Shown: positions 1-12,543, counted from the first letter of the stretch. The stretch: 64,000 bases of DNA from Pulveribacter suum (GCF_003013695.1 NZ_CP027792.1:2562501-2626500), one strand, 5' to 3'. Notes: generated by a model not told the origin, from the sequence alone. Numbers and translations are program-made.

Positions 1-1677
1 CTGCCCGCCGCCTGGAGCCAGGCCTTCGAGCCCGCCTACTGGCAGCTGGGCAAGGCCGGCCCACAGGTGCTGCTGGCGACGTATTTCTCCCCCTTGCAGG
101 ACAACCTGCGCCTGGCCTGCCAGCTGCCTGTGGCCGGCCTGCACGTGGACGCCGTGCGCGCCCCCGAGGAGCTGACCGGCGTGGCCGACTGGCTGCCGGG
201 CTACAAGGTGCTGTCGGTGGGCATCGTCGATGGGCGCAACATCTGGCGCTGCGACCCGGACGCGGCGCTGGCGCTGCTCGCACCCATAGCCGCCAAGCAC
301 CCGGGCCCGCTGTGGCTGGCGCCTTCGTGCTCGCTGCTGCACGTGCCGCAGTCGCTCAAGGGCGAAGAGCGGCTGGATGGCGAACTGCGCTCGTGGCTCG
401 CCTTTGCCGAAGAAAAGCTGCATGAACTGGCCCTGCTTGCCGCCCTGCTGGATGGCAGCGCGCAGCAGCAGGGCCCGCGCCTGGCCGCCGCCCGCGCCGT
501 CATCGCCAGCCGCCGCGCCAGCGCCCGCGTGCACCGCGCAGACGTCGCCCGCCGCCTGGCCGATGCCCCGGCCGGCGCCGACCAGCGCCGCGCTCCCTTT
601 GCCGCGCGCCGGCTGGTGCAGCGCACGCGGCTGCCCCTGCCGCTCTTGCCCACCACCACCATAGGCTCGTTCCCGCAGACGGCGCAGATCCGCGCCGCGC
701 GGGCCGCGCACCGGCGCGGCCAGCTGCCCACGCAGGATTACGAAGCGCAGATGCGCGCCGAGATCGCGGACGTGGTGCGCCGCCAGGAAGCCCTGGGCCT
801 GGACGTGCTGGTGCATGGCGAGGCCGAGCGCAACGACATGGTCGAATACTTCGGCGAGCAGCTGGCGGGCTTTGCCTTCACGGCAAACGGCTGGGTGCAA
901 AGCTATGGCTCGCGCTGCGTCAAGCCGCCCATTCTGTACGGCGACGTGGCGCGCGATACGCCCATGACGGTGGCCTGGACGCAGTACGCGCAAAGCCTCA
1001 CCGACCGCCCCATGAAGGGCATGCTGACCGGGCCGGTGACCATCCTGCAATGGTCCTTCGTGCGCGACGACCAGCCGCGCAGCCGCACCTGCGAGCAGAT
1101 CGCCTGGGCCATCCGCGACGAGGTGGTGGACCTGGAGAAAGCCGGCATCGCCATCGTGCAGATCGACGAGCCGGCCATCCGCGAGGGCCTGCCGCTGCGC
1201 CGCGCGCAGTGGCAGCAGTATCTCGCCTGGGCCACGCGGGCGTTTCGCATCGCCGCCAGCGGCGTGGGCAATGGCACGCAGATCCACACCCACATGTGCT
1301 ACAGCGAGTTCAACGACATCCTGCCGGCCATCGCCGCGCTGGACGCGGACGTGATCACCATCGAGACCAGCCGCTCGCACATGGAGCTGCTCACGGCCTT
1401 TGGCGACTGGCGCTACCCGAACGAGATCGGCCCGGGCGTGTACGACATCCACTCGCCGCGCGTGCCGGGCGAGGGCGAGATGCTGCACCTGCTGCGCCGC
1501 GCCGCGCAGGTGGTGCCGGTGCAGCACCTGTGGGTCAACCCCGACTGCGGCCTGAAGACGCGTGCCTGGCCCGAGACCGAGGCCGCGCTGCGCGCCATGG
1601 TGCAGGCCACGCGCCAGCTGCGCGCCGAGCTGGCGCCTGCGGCCAGCGCGCCGGCGCCGCAGGCCCTGCCGGCCTGA
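1..1677 (+). CDS. metE: Cobalamin-independent methionine synthase, 3' part
   Basis: The enzyme transfers a methyl group from methyl-tetrahydropteroyl-tri-glutamate to homocysteine in the cytoplasm, the last step of methionine synthesis. The frame is open from base 1, so the gene starts outside the window; the visible 558 codons compare with about 760 in the family. The end of the N-terminal barrel is followed by the C-terminal catalytic barrel, which opens with TTTIGSFP near base 652. The zinc/homocysteine ligands are visible: HTHMC with His at 1291 and Cys at 1297, and the late Cys at 1546 in NPDCGLKTR. The GTG at base 67 lies inside the conserved domain and is not the start. A dispersed repeat follows the stop. 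Confidence 0.96.
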   Translation: MPAAWSQAFEPAYWQLGKAGPQVLLATYFSPLQDNLRLACQLPVAGLHVDAVRAPEELTGVADWLPGYKVLSVGIVDGRNIWRCDPDAALALLAPIAAKHPGPLWLAPSCSLLHVPQSLKGEERLDGELRSWLAFAEEKLHELALLAALLDGSAQQQGPRLAAARAVIASRRASARVHRADVARRLADAPAGADQRRAPFAARRLVQRTRLPLPLLPTTTIGSFPQTAQIRAARAAHRRGQLPTQDYEAQMRAEIADVVRRQEALGLDVLVHGEAERNDMVEYFGEQLAGFAFTANGWVQSYGSRCVKPPILYGDVARDTPMTVAWTQYAQSLTDRPMKGMLTGPVTILQWSFVRDDQPRSRTCEQIAWAIRDEVVDLEKAGIAIVQIDEPAIREGLPLRRAQWQQYLAWATRAFRIAASGVGNGTQIHTHMCYSEFNDILPAIAALDADVITIETSRSHMELLTAFGDWRYPNEIGPGVYDIHSPRVPGEGEMLHLLRRAAQVVPVQHLWVNPDCGLKTRAWPETEAALRAMVQATRQLRAELAPAASAPAPQALPA

Positions 1678-1685
1678 GCCGGCAG

Positions 1686-1750
1686 GTATTGGAGCCAAAT
1701 CGGCCTCTAGCGCTTTCTGGGCTTGCGCTGGCAGCTATGTAAACCATAGC
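1686..1750 (-). repeat. Dispersed hairpin repeat, copy 1
   Basis: This copy reads in reverse orientation (CTCTAGCGCTTT, short loop, CTTGCGCTGGCAGCTAT) and fills most of the gap between the convergent metE and czcA. The stem is imperfect here. Its place between two 3' ends suits a bidirectional transcription stop, which is inferred. Confidence 0.75.
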
Positions 1751-1783
1751 AACCAGCGGCCCGCCCGCAGCGCCCGGGCCGGC

Positions 1784-4915
<3,132 letters not shown>

Positions 4916-4930
4916 GTTGCGTGCGCTCCA

Positions 4931-6253
4931 TCAATGCTCGTGCGCCGCCGAGCCCTTGCCCAGCTCTGACTTGACGATGAAGCTGCCCTGCGCCGCATAC
5001 ACCGCGCCGGCCGGCAGGCCCTGCACGATCTCGGTCATGCGCTCGTCGCTGCGCCCGGTCTGCACGGCCTGGGCCACGAAGGCCTCGCCCTGGCGCACGA
5101 AGACCACGCTGCGCCCGTCCTGGCTTTGCAGCGCGCTGCCGAGCACGGCCACCGGCACCTGCGCCTGCTGCGTGATGACTTCCACGTTCACGAACAGCCC
5201 CGGCCGCCAGGCCCCTGCCGGGTTGGGCAGCGTGACGCGGGCGGTGGCCGCGCGGCTTTGCTCGCCCATGAGGGCGCTGACGTAGGAGATCTCGCCCTGC
5301 GCGCTGGCCTGCGAGGCGCCGGCGCGCACGGTGGCGCTCTCGCCCACGCGCACCTGCGCCAGCTCGTGCGCGGCCACGCTGACCTGCGCCCACACCGTGC
5401 CCAGGTCGGCCACGGTGAAGGCGCTGGTGTCCTCGCGCGCGGCCTCGCCCAGCGTCAGGTGGCGCTCCACCACCACGCCATCAAACGGCGCGCGCAGCTC
5501 GATGCGGGCCAGGTCGGCGCTGTCGGGCGCCGCGCCCAGGGCGCGCAGCTTGTGCGTGGCGTTGGCCACGGCGATGTCGCTTTCCTGCCAGGCCTGGCGG
5601 GCCTGCAGCATGTCCTGGCGGGCGGAGATCTTTTCTTCCCACAGCTGGGTCTCGCGCTCGTAGGTGGCGCGCGCCAGCTCGCGGCGGCGGCGCGCCGACT
5701 GCAACTCCGCGCGCAGCTCGGAGACGGCGCTGCTGGAGAGCACCGCCAGCACCTGGCCGCGGCGCACCTGCTGGCCGACGCTGGCCGACACGCTCTCCAC
5801 CACGCCGGCCGCGCGCGGCACGATGTGCGCCGTGCGGTCTTCGTTCAGGCGGATCTCGCCAGGCAGTCGCAGCACGCTGGCGATGCCCGCCGGGCCGGCG
5901 GCCTGCAGCTCGACGCCGGCGGCGGCCAGCTGCGCGTCGCTCAGCTGCACGCGGGCGGGTTCTTCGTCGCCGTGCTTGTCACCGTGCTCGCCGCCGCCGT
6001 GCTCAGGGCTCTCGGCCTTCTTTGCGTCCTTGCCATGCGCGCCCTTGGCGTCATCGTCCCCATGGCCATCCTTCTCGTGGCCATCCTTCTCGTGGCCGGC
6101 CGCAGCTTCGACCGCGGCGGCGGGCTGCGCCGGCTGCGGGCGCAGGATCAGGGCAGCGCCGGCCACGCCGGCCAGCACCAGCAGGGCAATGGCCAGCGCA
6201 TGCCGGCGGGACAGGCGCTGGCGCGCGCGGGGTTCGTGGGAGGTTTGGTTCAT
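4931..6253 (-). CDS. czcB: CzcB-type periplasmic adaptor with His-rich region
   Basis: Membrane-fusion protein (440 aa) that links the CzcA pump to the CzcC outer-membrane channel. The start at 6253 was chosen because its ATGA overlaps the czcC stop and gives MNQTSHEP followed by a basic stretch and one membrane anchor at about residues 18-38. Residues about 52-100 form a His/Asp/Lys-rich stretch (repeated DGHEK units, then GEHGDKHGDEE), a likely metal-binding segment. Barrel-sandwich/lipoyl, coiled-coil hairpin and beta-barrel regions follow, and the tail again ends in histidines (AAHEH). The much longer open frame upstream of 6253 is shadow sequence over czcC. Confidence 0.93.
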   Translation of the reverse strand: MNQTSHEPRARQRLSRRHALAIALLVLAGVAGAALILRPQPAQPAAAVEAAAGHEKDGHEKDGHGDDDAKGAHGKDAKKAESPEHGGGEHGDKHGDEEPARVQLSDAQLAAAGVELQAAGPAGIASVLRLPGEIRLNEDRTAHIVPRAAGVVESVSASVGQQVRRGQVLAVLSSSAVSELRAELQSARRRRELARATYERETQLWEEKISARQDMLQARQAWQESDIAVANATHKLRALGAAPDSADLARIELRAPFDGVVVERHLTLGEAAREDTSAFTVADLGTVWAQVSVAAHELAQVRVGESATVRAGASQASAQGEISYVSALMGEQSRAATARVTLPNPAGAWRPGLFVNVEVITQQAQVPVAVLGSALQSQDGRSVVFVRQGEAFVAQAVQTGRSDERMTEIVQGLPAGAVYAAQGSFIVKSELGKGSAAHEH

Positions 6254-7620
6254 GAGCGGTCTCCGGCGGCGGAGCGGGCGGGAAGAAGGGTGGCGGGGTC
6301 GTCGGTGGTGGTGGTGGACGCCGGACCGGGCGGCTCGCCCAGCAGGCGCTGCAGCTCGGCGGCGGCGCGCAGCTGCTGGGCATGCGCTTCCAGCTGCTGG
6401 CCTTGAGCCTGCTGCAGGCTGCGCTGGGCGTCCAGCACGTCCAGCAGGGCGAACTTGCCCAGCTCGAAGCCGCGCACGGCCAGCTCGAACGCCTCGCGCG
6501 AGGCCGGCAGCACCTGGGCCTGCAGCATCTGCAGCTCGGCGTCGGCCAGCGCATGGCGGCGCAGCGCCTGCTGCACCTCTTCGCGCACGCGCAGCTCGGT
6601 GGCGCGCAGCTGCTCGCGCGCCTGGTCCTCGCGGGCCAGGGCCTCCTGCAGGGCGCCCTGGTTGCGGTCCAGCAGCGGCAGGGGCACGGACAGGCCCAGC
6701 ACCCACTGCGTGCGCTGCAGCTCGGCGGCGCGCTTGGCGCCCACGCTCAGCGTGACGTCGGGCGTTTGCCTGGCCTGCTCCACCTGCACCAGCGCCTGCA
6801 GGCGCTGCACCTCCAGGCGCGCCTGCACCAGCGCCGGGGCCTGGGCCACGCGCTGCAGGGCGTCGCCCGTCACGGCGGCGCTCGGCCAGGCCGGCGCCAG
6901 GCCGGGCAGGGGCACATCGTCGTAGTCCCCGCCCCCCTGGCCCATCAGCGTGCGCAGCCGGAGCCAGGCGGCGCGCTGCGCCTGGCCGGCCTGCAGCTGC
7001 TGCAGCCGCGCCGTGGCCTCGGCCGCCTGGGCGCGGCCTTCCTCCAGCGGGGGCGCCTTGCCGGCGGCCACGCGCCGGCGGGCGGCGGTGCTGGCGCGCT
7101 CGGCCAGGGCGTGCGCCTGCTCGGCTTGCAGCTGGCGCTGCGCGCCGATTTGCAGCTCGTAATAGGCCGCCATGACGTCCGCGCGCAGCTCGGCGCGGCG
7201 CATGTGCAGCGCGGCGCGCGCCAGGGCGGCGCCCTGCTGCGCCACGGCCTGGCGCGCCTGGCGCTTGCCGCCGAGTTCAAGCGCCTGCGACAGCGCCACC
7301 GTGGTGGTGCGCGTGGCCGCGCGCGTGTCCTCCAGCTGCAGCTCCAGCACCGGGTTGGGCCGCGCCTGGGCCTGCTGCTGCGCGGCCTCGCTGGCGCGCA
7401 CGTCATGCTGCGCGGCGGCCAGCAGCGGGCTGGCCTGCAGCGCGGCGGCCAGCGCCTGCTCCAGCGTCAGCACGGCCGGCGCGGGCGCGCCGGTCGCGGG
7501 GGCGGCAGCGCCAGCCGGCGCGGGCAGCGGCGCGCCTGCGGGCTGGGCCTGCGCCAGCGGCGCGCAGGCCAGCAGGCTGGCGGCCAGGGGCACGCGCAGC
7601 CTTTGAAAAGGGTGTGTCAT
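6250..7620 (-). CDS. czcC: CzcC-type outer-membrane efflux channel
   Basis: TolC-like outer-membrane factor (456 aa) forming the exit duct of the Czc pump. A signal peptide is visible at the N-terminus (RVPLAASLLACAPLAQA), followed by a Pro/Ala-rich linker and two long alpha-helical repeat halves typical of OEP proteins, with strongly Ala/Gln/Arg-rich coiled coils. It is first in the czcCBA operon and overlaps czcB by 4 bp (ATGA), implying translational coupling. The czcI gene lies 114 bp upstream on the same strand. Protein sequence alone does not separate CzcC from CusC; the call rests on the operon. Confidence 0.92.
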   Translation of the reverse strand: MTHPFQRLRVPLAASLLACAPLAQAQPAGAPLPAPAGAAAPATGAPAPAVLTLEQALAAALQASPLLAAAQHDVRASEAAQQQAQARPNPVLELQLEDTRAATRTTTVALSQALELGGKRQARQAVAQQGAALARAALHMRRAELRADVMAAYYELQIGAQRQLQAEQAHALAERASTAARRRVAAGKAPPLEEGRAQAAEATARLQQLQAGQAQRAAWLRLRTLMGQGGGDYDDVPLPGLAPAWPSAAVTGDALQRVAQAPALVQARLEVQRLQALVQVEQARQTPDVTLSVGAKRAAELQRTQWVLGLSVPLPLLDRNQGALQEALAREDQAREQLRATELRVREEVQQALRRHALADAELQMLQAQVLPASREAFELAVRGFELGKFALLDVLDAQRSLQQAQGQQLEAHAQQLRAAAELQRLLGEPPGPASTTTTDDPATLLPARSAAGDRS

Positions 7621-7734
7621 CCAAAAAGTCCGAGAGTGATGGAAAAAGGCAAAAACTCATCGGCACGCGGAACGGGCCTTCCCGCGCAGGGCGGAAAAGC
7701 CAGGAAATTCAGGCGGAAGGAGCCGCCGCGCGCC

Positions 7735-8094
7735 TCAGGCGGGCGCGCGCCAGTTGGGGCGGTCGGGCGGGGCGCAGGTGTGCGAGTAGCGCGGCGGCGG
7801 CGTGGCGGCCGGCAGGCCCGGTGTCTCTGCGGCCCCCGCGAACGGGCACAGGTGCGCGGGCAAGGCGCTGGCGCAGGCGGCATGGCAGGCGCTGCAGTCG
7901 GCGTCCAGGTCCGTCAGCCGGGATTCGCCGCCCGAGGCTTCACCGACCTGCCCCGGCCCATGCTGGCGGTGCTGGTGGTGGCCTTGGTGCGCCGTGCCAT
8001 GCGGCGCGTCATGGCGGCAGTAGGCAGCCGCCTGCGCCCAGCTGAGCTGCAGCGGCAGCAAAACCGTCAGCAACAGGGTCAGCCAAAAACGCAT
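7735..8094 (-). CDS. czcI: CzcI-like periplasmic metal-response protein
   Basis: Small secreted protein (119 aa) with a signal peptide (residues 1-22, ending SWAQAAA), a mature start YCRHD, a His-rich stretch (GHHQHRQHG), a DADCSACH motif and a C-terminal APDRPNW tail. This order (YC.H, HH.H, D.DC..CH, ..PDRP.W) is what I know of the CzcI proteins that precede czcCBA in Cupriavidus, where they modulate Czc expression. It precedes czcC on the same strand by 114 bp and is probably co-transcribed. The function is by family and position; the exact mechanism is not known from the sequence. Confidence 0.85.
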   Translation of the reverse strand: MRFWLTLLLTVLLPLQLSWAQAAAYCRHDAPHGTAHQGHHQHRQHGPGQVGEASGGESRLTDLDADCSACHAACASALPAHLCPFAGAAETPGLPAATPPPRYSHTCAPPDRPNWRAPA

Positions 8095-8223
8095 AGGGCG
8101 CGCATTCTAATGCGCCGATAGGGCCGCGAATAAGCGCGCTGCGCGTCGGGTCTTGGGCGCCATGGCGTGGGCACAATGCGCGCCACTGTCCACTCCCTCC
8201 TGCCGCGCCGCAGCGGCCTTCGC

Positions 8224-8682
8224 ATGCTCTACAACGCCCTCAAACTCTTGCACGTGCTGTCCATCATCGTCTGGGTGGGCGGCATGGTGTTTGCCCATTT
8301 CTTCCTGCGCCCGGCCGCGCAGGGCTTGGCGCCCGAGCAGCGCGTGCCGCTGATGCACGCCGTGCTGCAGCGCTTTCTGACCGCCGTGGCGGCGTCCGTC
8401 GTGGTCGTGCTGACCACCGGCCTGGCCATGATCGGCATGGTCAGCATCGGCTCGGGCGGGGCATTTTCCATGCCGCGCGACTGGCACTTCATGATCGGCG
8501 CGGGCCTGTTGATGATGGCCCTCTTCGGCTACCTGTACTTCGCCGTGCTGTCGCGCCTGGACGCGGCCGTCGCCGCCGCCGACTGGGCCGCGGGCGGCGC
8601 GGCGCTGGCCCGCATGCGCACCGGGGTGGGCGTGAACCTGGCGCTGGGCACGGCCATCGTGGCGGTGGTGTTGCTGTGGTGA
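8224..8682 (+). CDS. CopD-like four-helix membrane protein
   Basis: Integral membrane protein of about 152 aa with four hydrophobic segments. It begins MLYNALKLLHVLSIIVWVGG, the signature of CopD/YqhA-like proteins, in which the LHVLS..VWVGGM segment carries a possible metal or haem ligand His. The start at 8224 was preferred because it puts the first helix at the N-terminus; a start at 8167 would add 19 polar residues. It is divergent from czcI and convergent with the sulfate-binding protein. A link to copper or metal homeostasis is suggested by family and by the neighbouring czc genes, but not shown. Confidence 0.8.
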   Translation: MLYNALKLLHVLSIIVWVGGMVFAHFFLRPAAQGLAPEQRVPLMHAVLQRFLTAVAASVVVVLTTGLAMIGMVSIGSGGAFSMPRDWHFMIGAGLLMMALFGYLYFAVLSRLDAAVAAADWAAGGAALARMRTGVGVNLALGTAIVAVVLLW

Positions 8683-8699
8683 GATAGCCGCCGTTTTCT

Positions 8700-8760
8700 T
8701 ACTACTTTTTTGATAGCTGCCAGCGCTTGCTCCACAAGCGCTGGAGGCCTTTTTCACCAA
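8700..8760 (+). repeat. Dispersed hairpin repeat, copy 2 (reference copy)
   Basis: The core is a perfect 10-bp stem: CCAGCGCTTG at 8720-8729, loop CTCCA, CAAGCGCTGG at 8735-8744, then AGGCCTTTTT. An A/T-rich lead TTTTTTGATAGCTG precedes it. This is the cleanest copy and defines the family. It sits between convergent genes and has a T-run after the stem, so it can serve as an intrinsic terminator. Confidence 0.88.
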
Positions 8761-8768
8761 TACTGCGA

Positions 8769-9794
8769 TCAGCGCTTGGTGTAGATCTGGTCGAAGCTGG
8801 CGCCGTCGGCGAAGTGCTCCTTGTCGGCCTTGGCCCAGCCGCCGAAGGCCTGGTCGATGGTCACCAGCGTGAGCTTGGGGAACTGCGCGTCGAACTTCGC
8901 CTTCGCCTTCTCGCTCGTGGGCCGGTAGTAGTTCTTGCCGGCGATCTCCTGGCCCTCGTCGGAGTACAGGTGCCTGAGGTATTCCTCGGCCAGGGCGCGC
9001 GAGCCCTTCTTGTCCACCACCTTGTCCACCACGGCCACCGTGGGCTCGGCCAGGATGGAGATCGAGGGCACGACGATCTCGAACTTGCCCTGGCCAAACT
9101 CCTTGATCGCCAGGAAGGCCTCGTTCTCCCAGGCCAGCAGCACGTCGCCCACGCCGCGCTGCACGAAGGTGATGGTCGAGCCGCGCGCGCCGGTGTCCAG
9201 CACCGGCACGTTCTTGTAGAGCTTGCCCACGAAGTCCCGGGCCTGCGCGTCGCCGCCGTAGGTGCGCCTGGCGAACTCCCACGCCGCCAGATAGTTCCAG
9301 CGCGCGCCGCCGCTGGTCTTGGGGTTGGGCGTGATGACCTGCACGCCCGGCCTGGCCAGGTCGCCCCAGTCCTTCAGGCCCTTGGGGTTGCCCTTCTTGA
9401 CCAGGAACACGATGGTCGAGGTGTAGGGCGCCGAGTTGTGCGGCAGGCGCTTTTGCCAGTCGGGGGCCAGCAGGCCGTGGCGGGCCAGCGCGTCCACATC
9501 CCCCCCTAAGGCCAGCGTGGCCACGTCGGCGTCGATGCCGTCGATGATGGAGCGCGCCTGCTTGCCCGAGCCGCCGTGCGACTGCCTGAACTGCACGTCC
9601 TGGCCGGTCTTTGCCTTCCAGTGGCGGGCAAAGGCCTGGTTGTATTCGGCGTACAGCTCGCGCGTCGGGTCGTAGGACACGTTCAGGAACTGCGCGCCCT
9701 GGGCCAGCGCGGGCAGGGCAATGACCGTGCCCAGCGTGGCGGCAAAGGCGGCGGCTGCCAGGGGAAACTTGATAAAGTGACGGCGATTTTTCAC
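8769..9794 (-). CDS. sbp: Sulfate/thiosulfate-binding periplasmic protein
   Basis: Solute-binding subunit (341 aa from the GTG at 9794) of a sulfate ABC importer. The start at 9794 gives [10 protein letters not shown] plus a signal peptide ending ALPALAQ; an ATG at 9830 would add 12 residues. The mature protein shows family motifs [23 protein letters not shown] and [12 protein letters not shown], which line the sulfate pocket. The permease and ATPase genes (cysT, cysW, cysA) are not adjacent, so it is an orphan within this window. It lies about 3 kb from the cys operon. It could bind thiosulfate as well as sulfate. Confidence 0.93.
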   Translation of the reverse strand: MKNRRHFIKFPLAAAAFAATLGTVIALPALAQGAQFLNVSYDPTRELYAEYNQAFARHWKAKTGQDVQFRQSHGGSGKQARSIIDGIDADVATLALGGDVDALARHGLLAPDWQKRLPHNSAPYTSTIVFLVKKGNPKGLKDWGDLARPGVQVITPNPKTSGGARWNYLAAWEFARRTYGGDAQARDFVGKLYKNVPVLDTGARGSTITFVQRGVGDVLLAWENEAFLAIKEFGQGKFEIVVPSISILAEPTVAVVDKVVDKKGSRALAEEYLRHLYSDEGQEIAGKNYYRPTSEKAKAKFDAQFPKLTLVTIDQAFGGWAKADKEHFADGASFDQIYTKR

Positions 9795-9847
9795 GGCTGC
9801 TTTCTGTGCGTTGGAAGAGATGCAGCGCATTCTGGAAGCCGCCCCAG

Positions 9848-9922
9848 CAAACTGAAACCAATAAGAAATCAGTTCGTTATTCGTTTAATGACTGAGAACT
9901 TTTACGCAGGAACATATTCCCC
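9848..9922. promoter_or_regulatory. A/T-rich divergent promoter region, sbp/yggX
   Basis: This is the only strongly A/T-rich stretch nearby, between two divergent starts: AACCAATAAGAAATC, then GTTATTCGTTTAATGACTG. It probably holds promoters for both genes and perhaps a CysB-type site for the sulfate gene. No exact box can be assigned by eye. Confidence 0.45.
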
Positions 9923-10195
9923 ATGGCACGCACCGTCCACTGCATCAAGCTCGGCCAGGAAGCCGAAGGCCTCGACTTTCCGCCCTACCCCGGCGACCTG
10001 GGCAAGCGCATCTACGACAACGTGAGCAAGAAGGCCTGGGGCGACTGGCTCAAGCACCAGACCATGCTGGTGAACGAAAACCGCCTGAACCTGGCGGACG
10101 CGCGTGCCCGCCAGTACCTGGCCCGGCAGATGGAAAATCATTTCTTCGGCGGCGGCGCAGACGCCGCGGCGGGCTACGTCCCGCCCAGCGCGTAA
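9923..10195 (+). CDS. yggX: Fe(2+)-trafficking / oxidative damage protection protein
   Basis: Small cytoplasmic protein (90 aa, full family length) that helps protect or repair labile Fe-S clusters and affects iron trafficking. The N-terminus [17 protein letters not shown] contains the conserved Cys in VHCIKL. The middle [20 protein letters not shown] and NE-rich helix are diagnostic, and it ends with [15 protein letters not shown]. The 40 bp encoding the C-terminus recur 93 bp downstream with one mismatch. It is divergent from sbp and followed by the mnmC remnant. Confidence 0.95.
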   Translation: MARTVHCIKLGQEAEGLDFPPYPGDLGKRIYDNVSKKAWGDWLKHQTMLVNENRLNLADARARQYLARQMENHFFGGGADAAAGYVPPSA

Positions 10196-10284
10196 TGCAA
10201 TGAAGCGCTGCGAAAAGCGGTTTCGCCAAAACCACTTCTTTGCAGCGGCGCAGACGCCGCGGCGGGCTGCGTCCCGCCCAGCGC
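10152..10284 (+). repeat. Direct duplication of the yggX 3' end
   Basis: Two 40-bp copies at 10152-10191 and 10245-10284 (both starting GCGGCGCAGACGCCGCGG) differ at one base, and similarity extends about 18 bp further upstream (AATCATTTCTTC versus AACCACTTCTTT). Copy 1 encodes the end of YggX. Copy 2 is non-coding and stops directly before the open frame that holds the mnmC remnant. Confidence 0.9.
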
Positions 10285-10589
10285 TGATCTGACCCCTTCC
10301 TCCTCTGGCCCCTCCCTCGTCCCTCCTCACCGGCTGCGACCTGCCCGCCGCATGGTCCGGCCGCGCCCAGTGGCGCGTCCTCACCCTGGGCTGCCCCGCC
10401 GGCCTGGCCTTCCTGGCCACCTGGGCCGCCTGGTGCGCCGACCCGCAGCGCCCGCGCCTGCTGCACGTCGTCGCTTGTGACCCGTGCCTGCTGGACGCCG
10501 GCGAAATCCTGCGCGCCGCGCACCCGTACCCCGAACTCCAGCCCTTCGCGCAAAAACTGGCCGAGCAGTGCTGGGGCCTGCTGCCCGGC

Positions 10590-12131
10590 GTGCACCGCCT
10601 GGCCTTCGAAGGCGGCCACGTGCTGCTCACGCTGCTGGTAGGCGAGCCCCAGGCACTGCTGCGCCAGCAGCAGCCCCTGGCCGACTCGGTCTATCTGAAC
10701 GGCGCCGCCCTGGCGCACGGCCCGGGCGCCCTGCACACGCTCAAGGCCGTGGCCCGCTGCTGCCGCCGCGGCACGCGCCTGGCCGCCCGCAGCATGCCGC
10801 CTGAGGTGCAGGGCCTGCTGGCGACCACCGGCTTTGCCCTGCACGCGAAGCACGGCCCGGCAGCGCCAGGCGGCGACCTGCTCGCCACCTTCGACCCGCC
10901 CTGGCAGCCGCGCCCCGGCCGCCCGCCCCTGGCACACGCGGCCCTGGCAGATCGCGCCGAGCCCGGCCACTGCCTGGTCATCGGCGCAGGCCTGGCCGGC
11001 AGCGCCGTGGCCGCCAGCCTGGCGAGCCGCGGCTGGCGCGTGACGGTGCTGGACGCTGCCGCCGGGCCGGCAGCCGGCGCCTCCGGCCTGCCTGCGGGCG
11101 TGTTTGCCTCGCACGTTTCGCCCGACGACAGCCTGCTGTCGCGCCTGTCGCGCGCTGGCGTGCGCACCACGCTGCAAACCCTCGCCCACCTGCTGCCAGA
11201 TACCCAGGGCACCGACTGGCAGGAAACCGGCGTGCTGGAGCACGACGCAGAGGCCCCGCCGCGCCTGGCCTGGAGCGACGGCCCCGGCCTGGATTGGAGC
11301 CGCCCGGCCACGGCGCAGCAGCTCGCGCAAAGCCACCTGCCGCCCGCCACGCCCGCCTGCTGGCACGCGCGCGGCGGCTGGGTGCGCCCGGCGCAGCTGA
11401 TAGGCGCACTGCTGGCCACGCCGGGCATCACGTGGCGCGGCCAGGCGCGGGTGGCGCGCCTCGTCCGCCGCGGTAGCCAATGGCTGGCGCTGGACGAGGC
11501 CGACGCCCCGCTGGCCGAAGCGGCCCCGCTGGCCGTCGTCTGCGCCGGCCCTGCCAGCGCTCTTGTTTCCGGCACGCCGCTGCCGCTGCAGCTGCTGCGT
11601 GGCCAGATCGCCTGGGGCGTACAGGCCCAGGCGCCCGGCGGCGCGCCCTGGCCGCCGCAGCCCGTCAACGGCCACGGCAACCTGGTGCCGCAGGTGCCCC
11701 TGGCCGCCGCGCAGGGCGCGCCCGGCTGGGTGCTGGGCTCGACCTTCGAGCGGGGTTGCGGCGAGCTGCCCGTGAGTGCGGCCGACGCACTGGCCGGCCG
11801 GGCCGAGAACCTCGCCAAACTGCAGGTGCTGCAACCGGCGCTGGCCGAGGCGCTCGCCCCCGCCTTTGCCCAGCCGCCCGGCCCGGCTGCGGCCGTGCGC
11901 ACCTGGGCCGCGGTGCGCTGCGCCGCGCCGGACCGCCTGCCCATCGTCGGCCCGCTCGATGCCCAGGCGCTGCCCGGCCTGTGGGCCAGCACCGCCATGG
12001 GCGCGCGCGGCCTGACCCTGGCGCTGCTGTGCGGCGAGCTGCTGGCCGCGCGGCTGCAGGGCGAACCTCTGCCGCTGGAGGCCCGCCTGGCCCAGGCCCT
12101 GGGCACCGAGCGGCTGCCCACACAGCATTGA
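10590..12131 (+). CDS. mnmC: MnmC oxidoreductase with decayed methyltransferase half
   Basis: MnmC makes mnm5s2U34 in tRNA: an FAD oxidoreductase domain removes carboxymethyl and a methyltransferase domain methylates. The FAD domain is intact, with VIGAGLAGSAVA at about residue 129 and a DAO-like fold to the end. The frame is open from 10293, where the protein resembles the end of the methyltransferase domain (LTGCDLPAAW, FLATWAAWCADPQRPRLLH), but no ATG, GTG or TTG lies in frame before the GTG at 10590. The usual N-terminus is absent. The SAM loop expected as E-T-G-F-G-x-G-x-N reads TLGCPAGLAF, and the expected DGF-P--NP--W reads NGAALAHGPGALHT. The methylation step is probably lost; whether translation starts at 10590 or an upstream CTG is open. 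Confidence 0.82.
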   Translation: MHRLAFEGGHVLLTLLVGEPQALLRQQQPLADSVYLNGAALAHGPGALHTLKAVARCCRRGTRLAARSMPPEVQGLLATTGFALHAKHGPAAPGGDLLATFDPPWQPRPGRPPLAHAALADRAEPGHCLVIGAGLAGSAVAASLASRGWRVTVLDAAAGPAAGASGLPAGVFASHVSPDDSLLSRLSRAGVRTTLQTLAHLLPDTQGTDWQETGVLEHDAEAPPRLAWSDGPGLDWSRPATAQQLAQSHLPPATPACWHARGGWVRPAQLIGALLATPGITWRGQARVARLVRRGSQWLALDEADAPLAEAAPLAVVCAGPASALVSGTPLPLQLLRGQIAWGVQAQAPGGAPWPPQPVNGHGNLVPQVPLAAAQGAPGWVLGSTFERGCGELPVSAADALAGRAENLAKLQVLQPALAEALAPAFAQPPGPAAAVRTWAAVRCAAPDRLPIVGPLDAQALPGLWASTAMGARGLTLALLCGELLAARLQGEPLPLEARLAQALGTERLPTQH

Positions 12132-12138
12132 AGGCCTG

Positions 12139-12543
12139 TCAGCGCCGGTTGTCGTCCTCTTCCTGCGCGTGCTCGAAGCGCCGCTCCGCGCCGAACAGGT
12201 GGCGGATGAGCACATGCGAGGTCACGTTCACGCCCACCCCGCCGACCAGCGCCGGCAGCAGGTACAGCGCGGCAGACACCTCGGAGGTGAACAGCGCGTT
12301 GTCCGCCCGGGACAGCGTGCCGCGCGCATCGGCAGCCAGGGTCTGCAGCAGGTACACATCGACCCCCGCGATGAACACCAGCAGCAGCCCGAAAAACAGC
12401 ACCACCAGCGGCGACACCGAACGCTTGGCCAGCAGCAGCCCATAGATCACGCAGGGCAGCACGATGGAAAACACCACCAGCGCCCCAAAGCGCAGCTGGG
12501 TGAAGACGGTGGCACCCGCCTGTAGTTCTTGCAGGAACGCCAT
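12139..12543 (-). CDS. Small membrane protein, unknown function
   Basis: 134 aa with about three to four hydrophobic segments: GALVVFSIVLPCVIYGLLL, VLFFGLLLVFIAGVDVYLLQ and a later ALYLLPALVGGVGVNV. An acidic/basic polar tail (FEHAQEEDDNRR) probably faces the cytoplasm. I do not recognise a family. It is convergent with mnmC (7 bp apart) and divergent from the cys operon, from which 250 bp separate it. The coding call rests on codon bias, a clear ATG at 12543 and regular alternation of membrane and loop segments. Confidence 0.7.
   Translation of the reverse strand: MAFLQELQAGATVFTQLRFGALVVFSIVLPCVIYGLLLAKRSVSPLVVLFFGLLLVFIAGVDVYLLQTLAADARGTLSRADNALFTSEVSAALYLLPALVGGVGVNVTSHVLIRHLFGAERRFEHAQEEDDNRR

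Noticed and set aside
6080..6115. The tandem CCATCCTTCTCGTGG units as a contingency microsatellite.
   Set aside because: There are only about two units, in frame, encoding the His-rich DGHEK metal-binding stretch of CzcB; copy-number change would not alter the frame.
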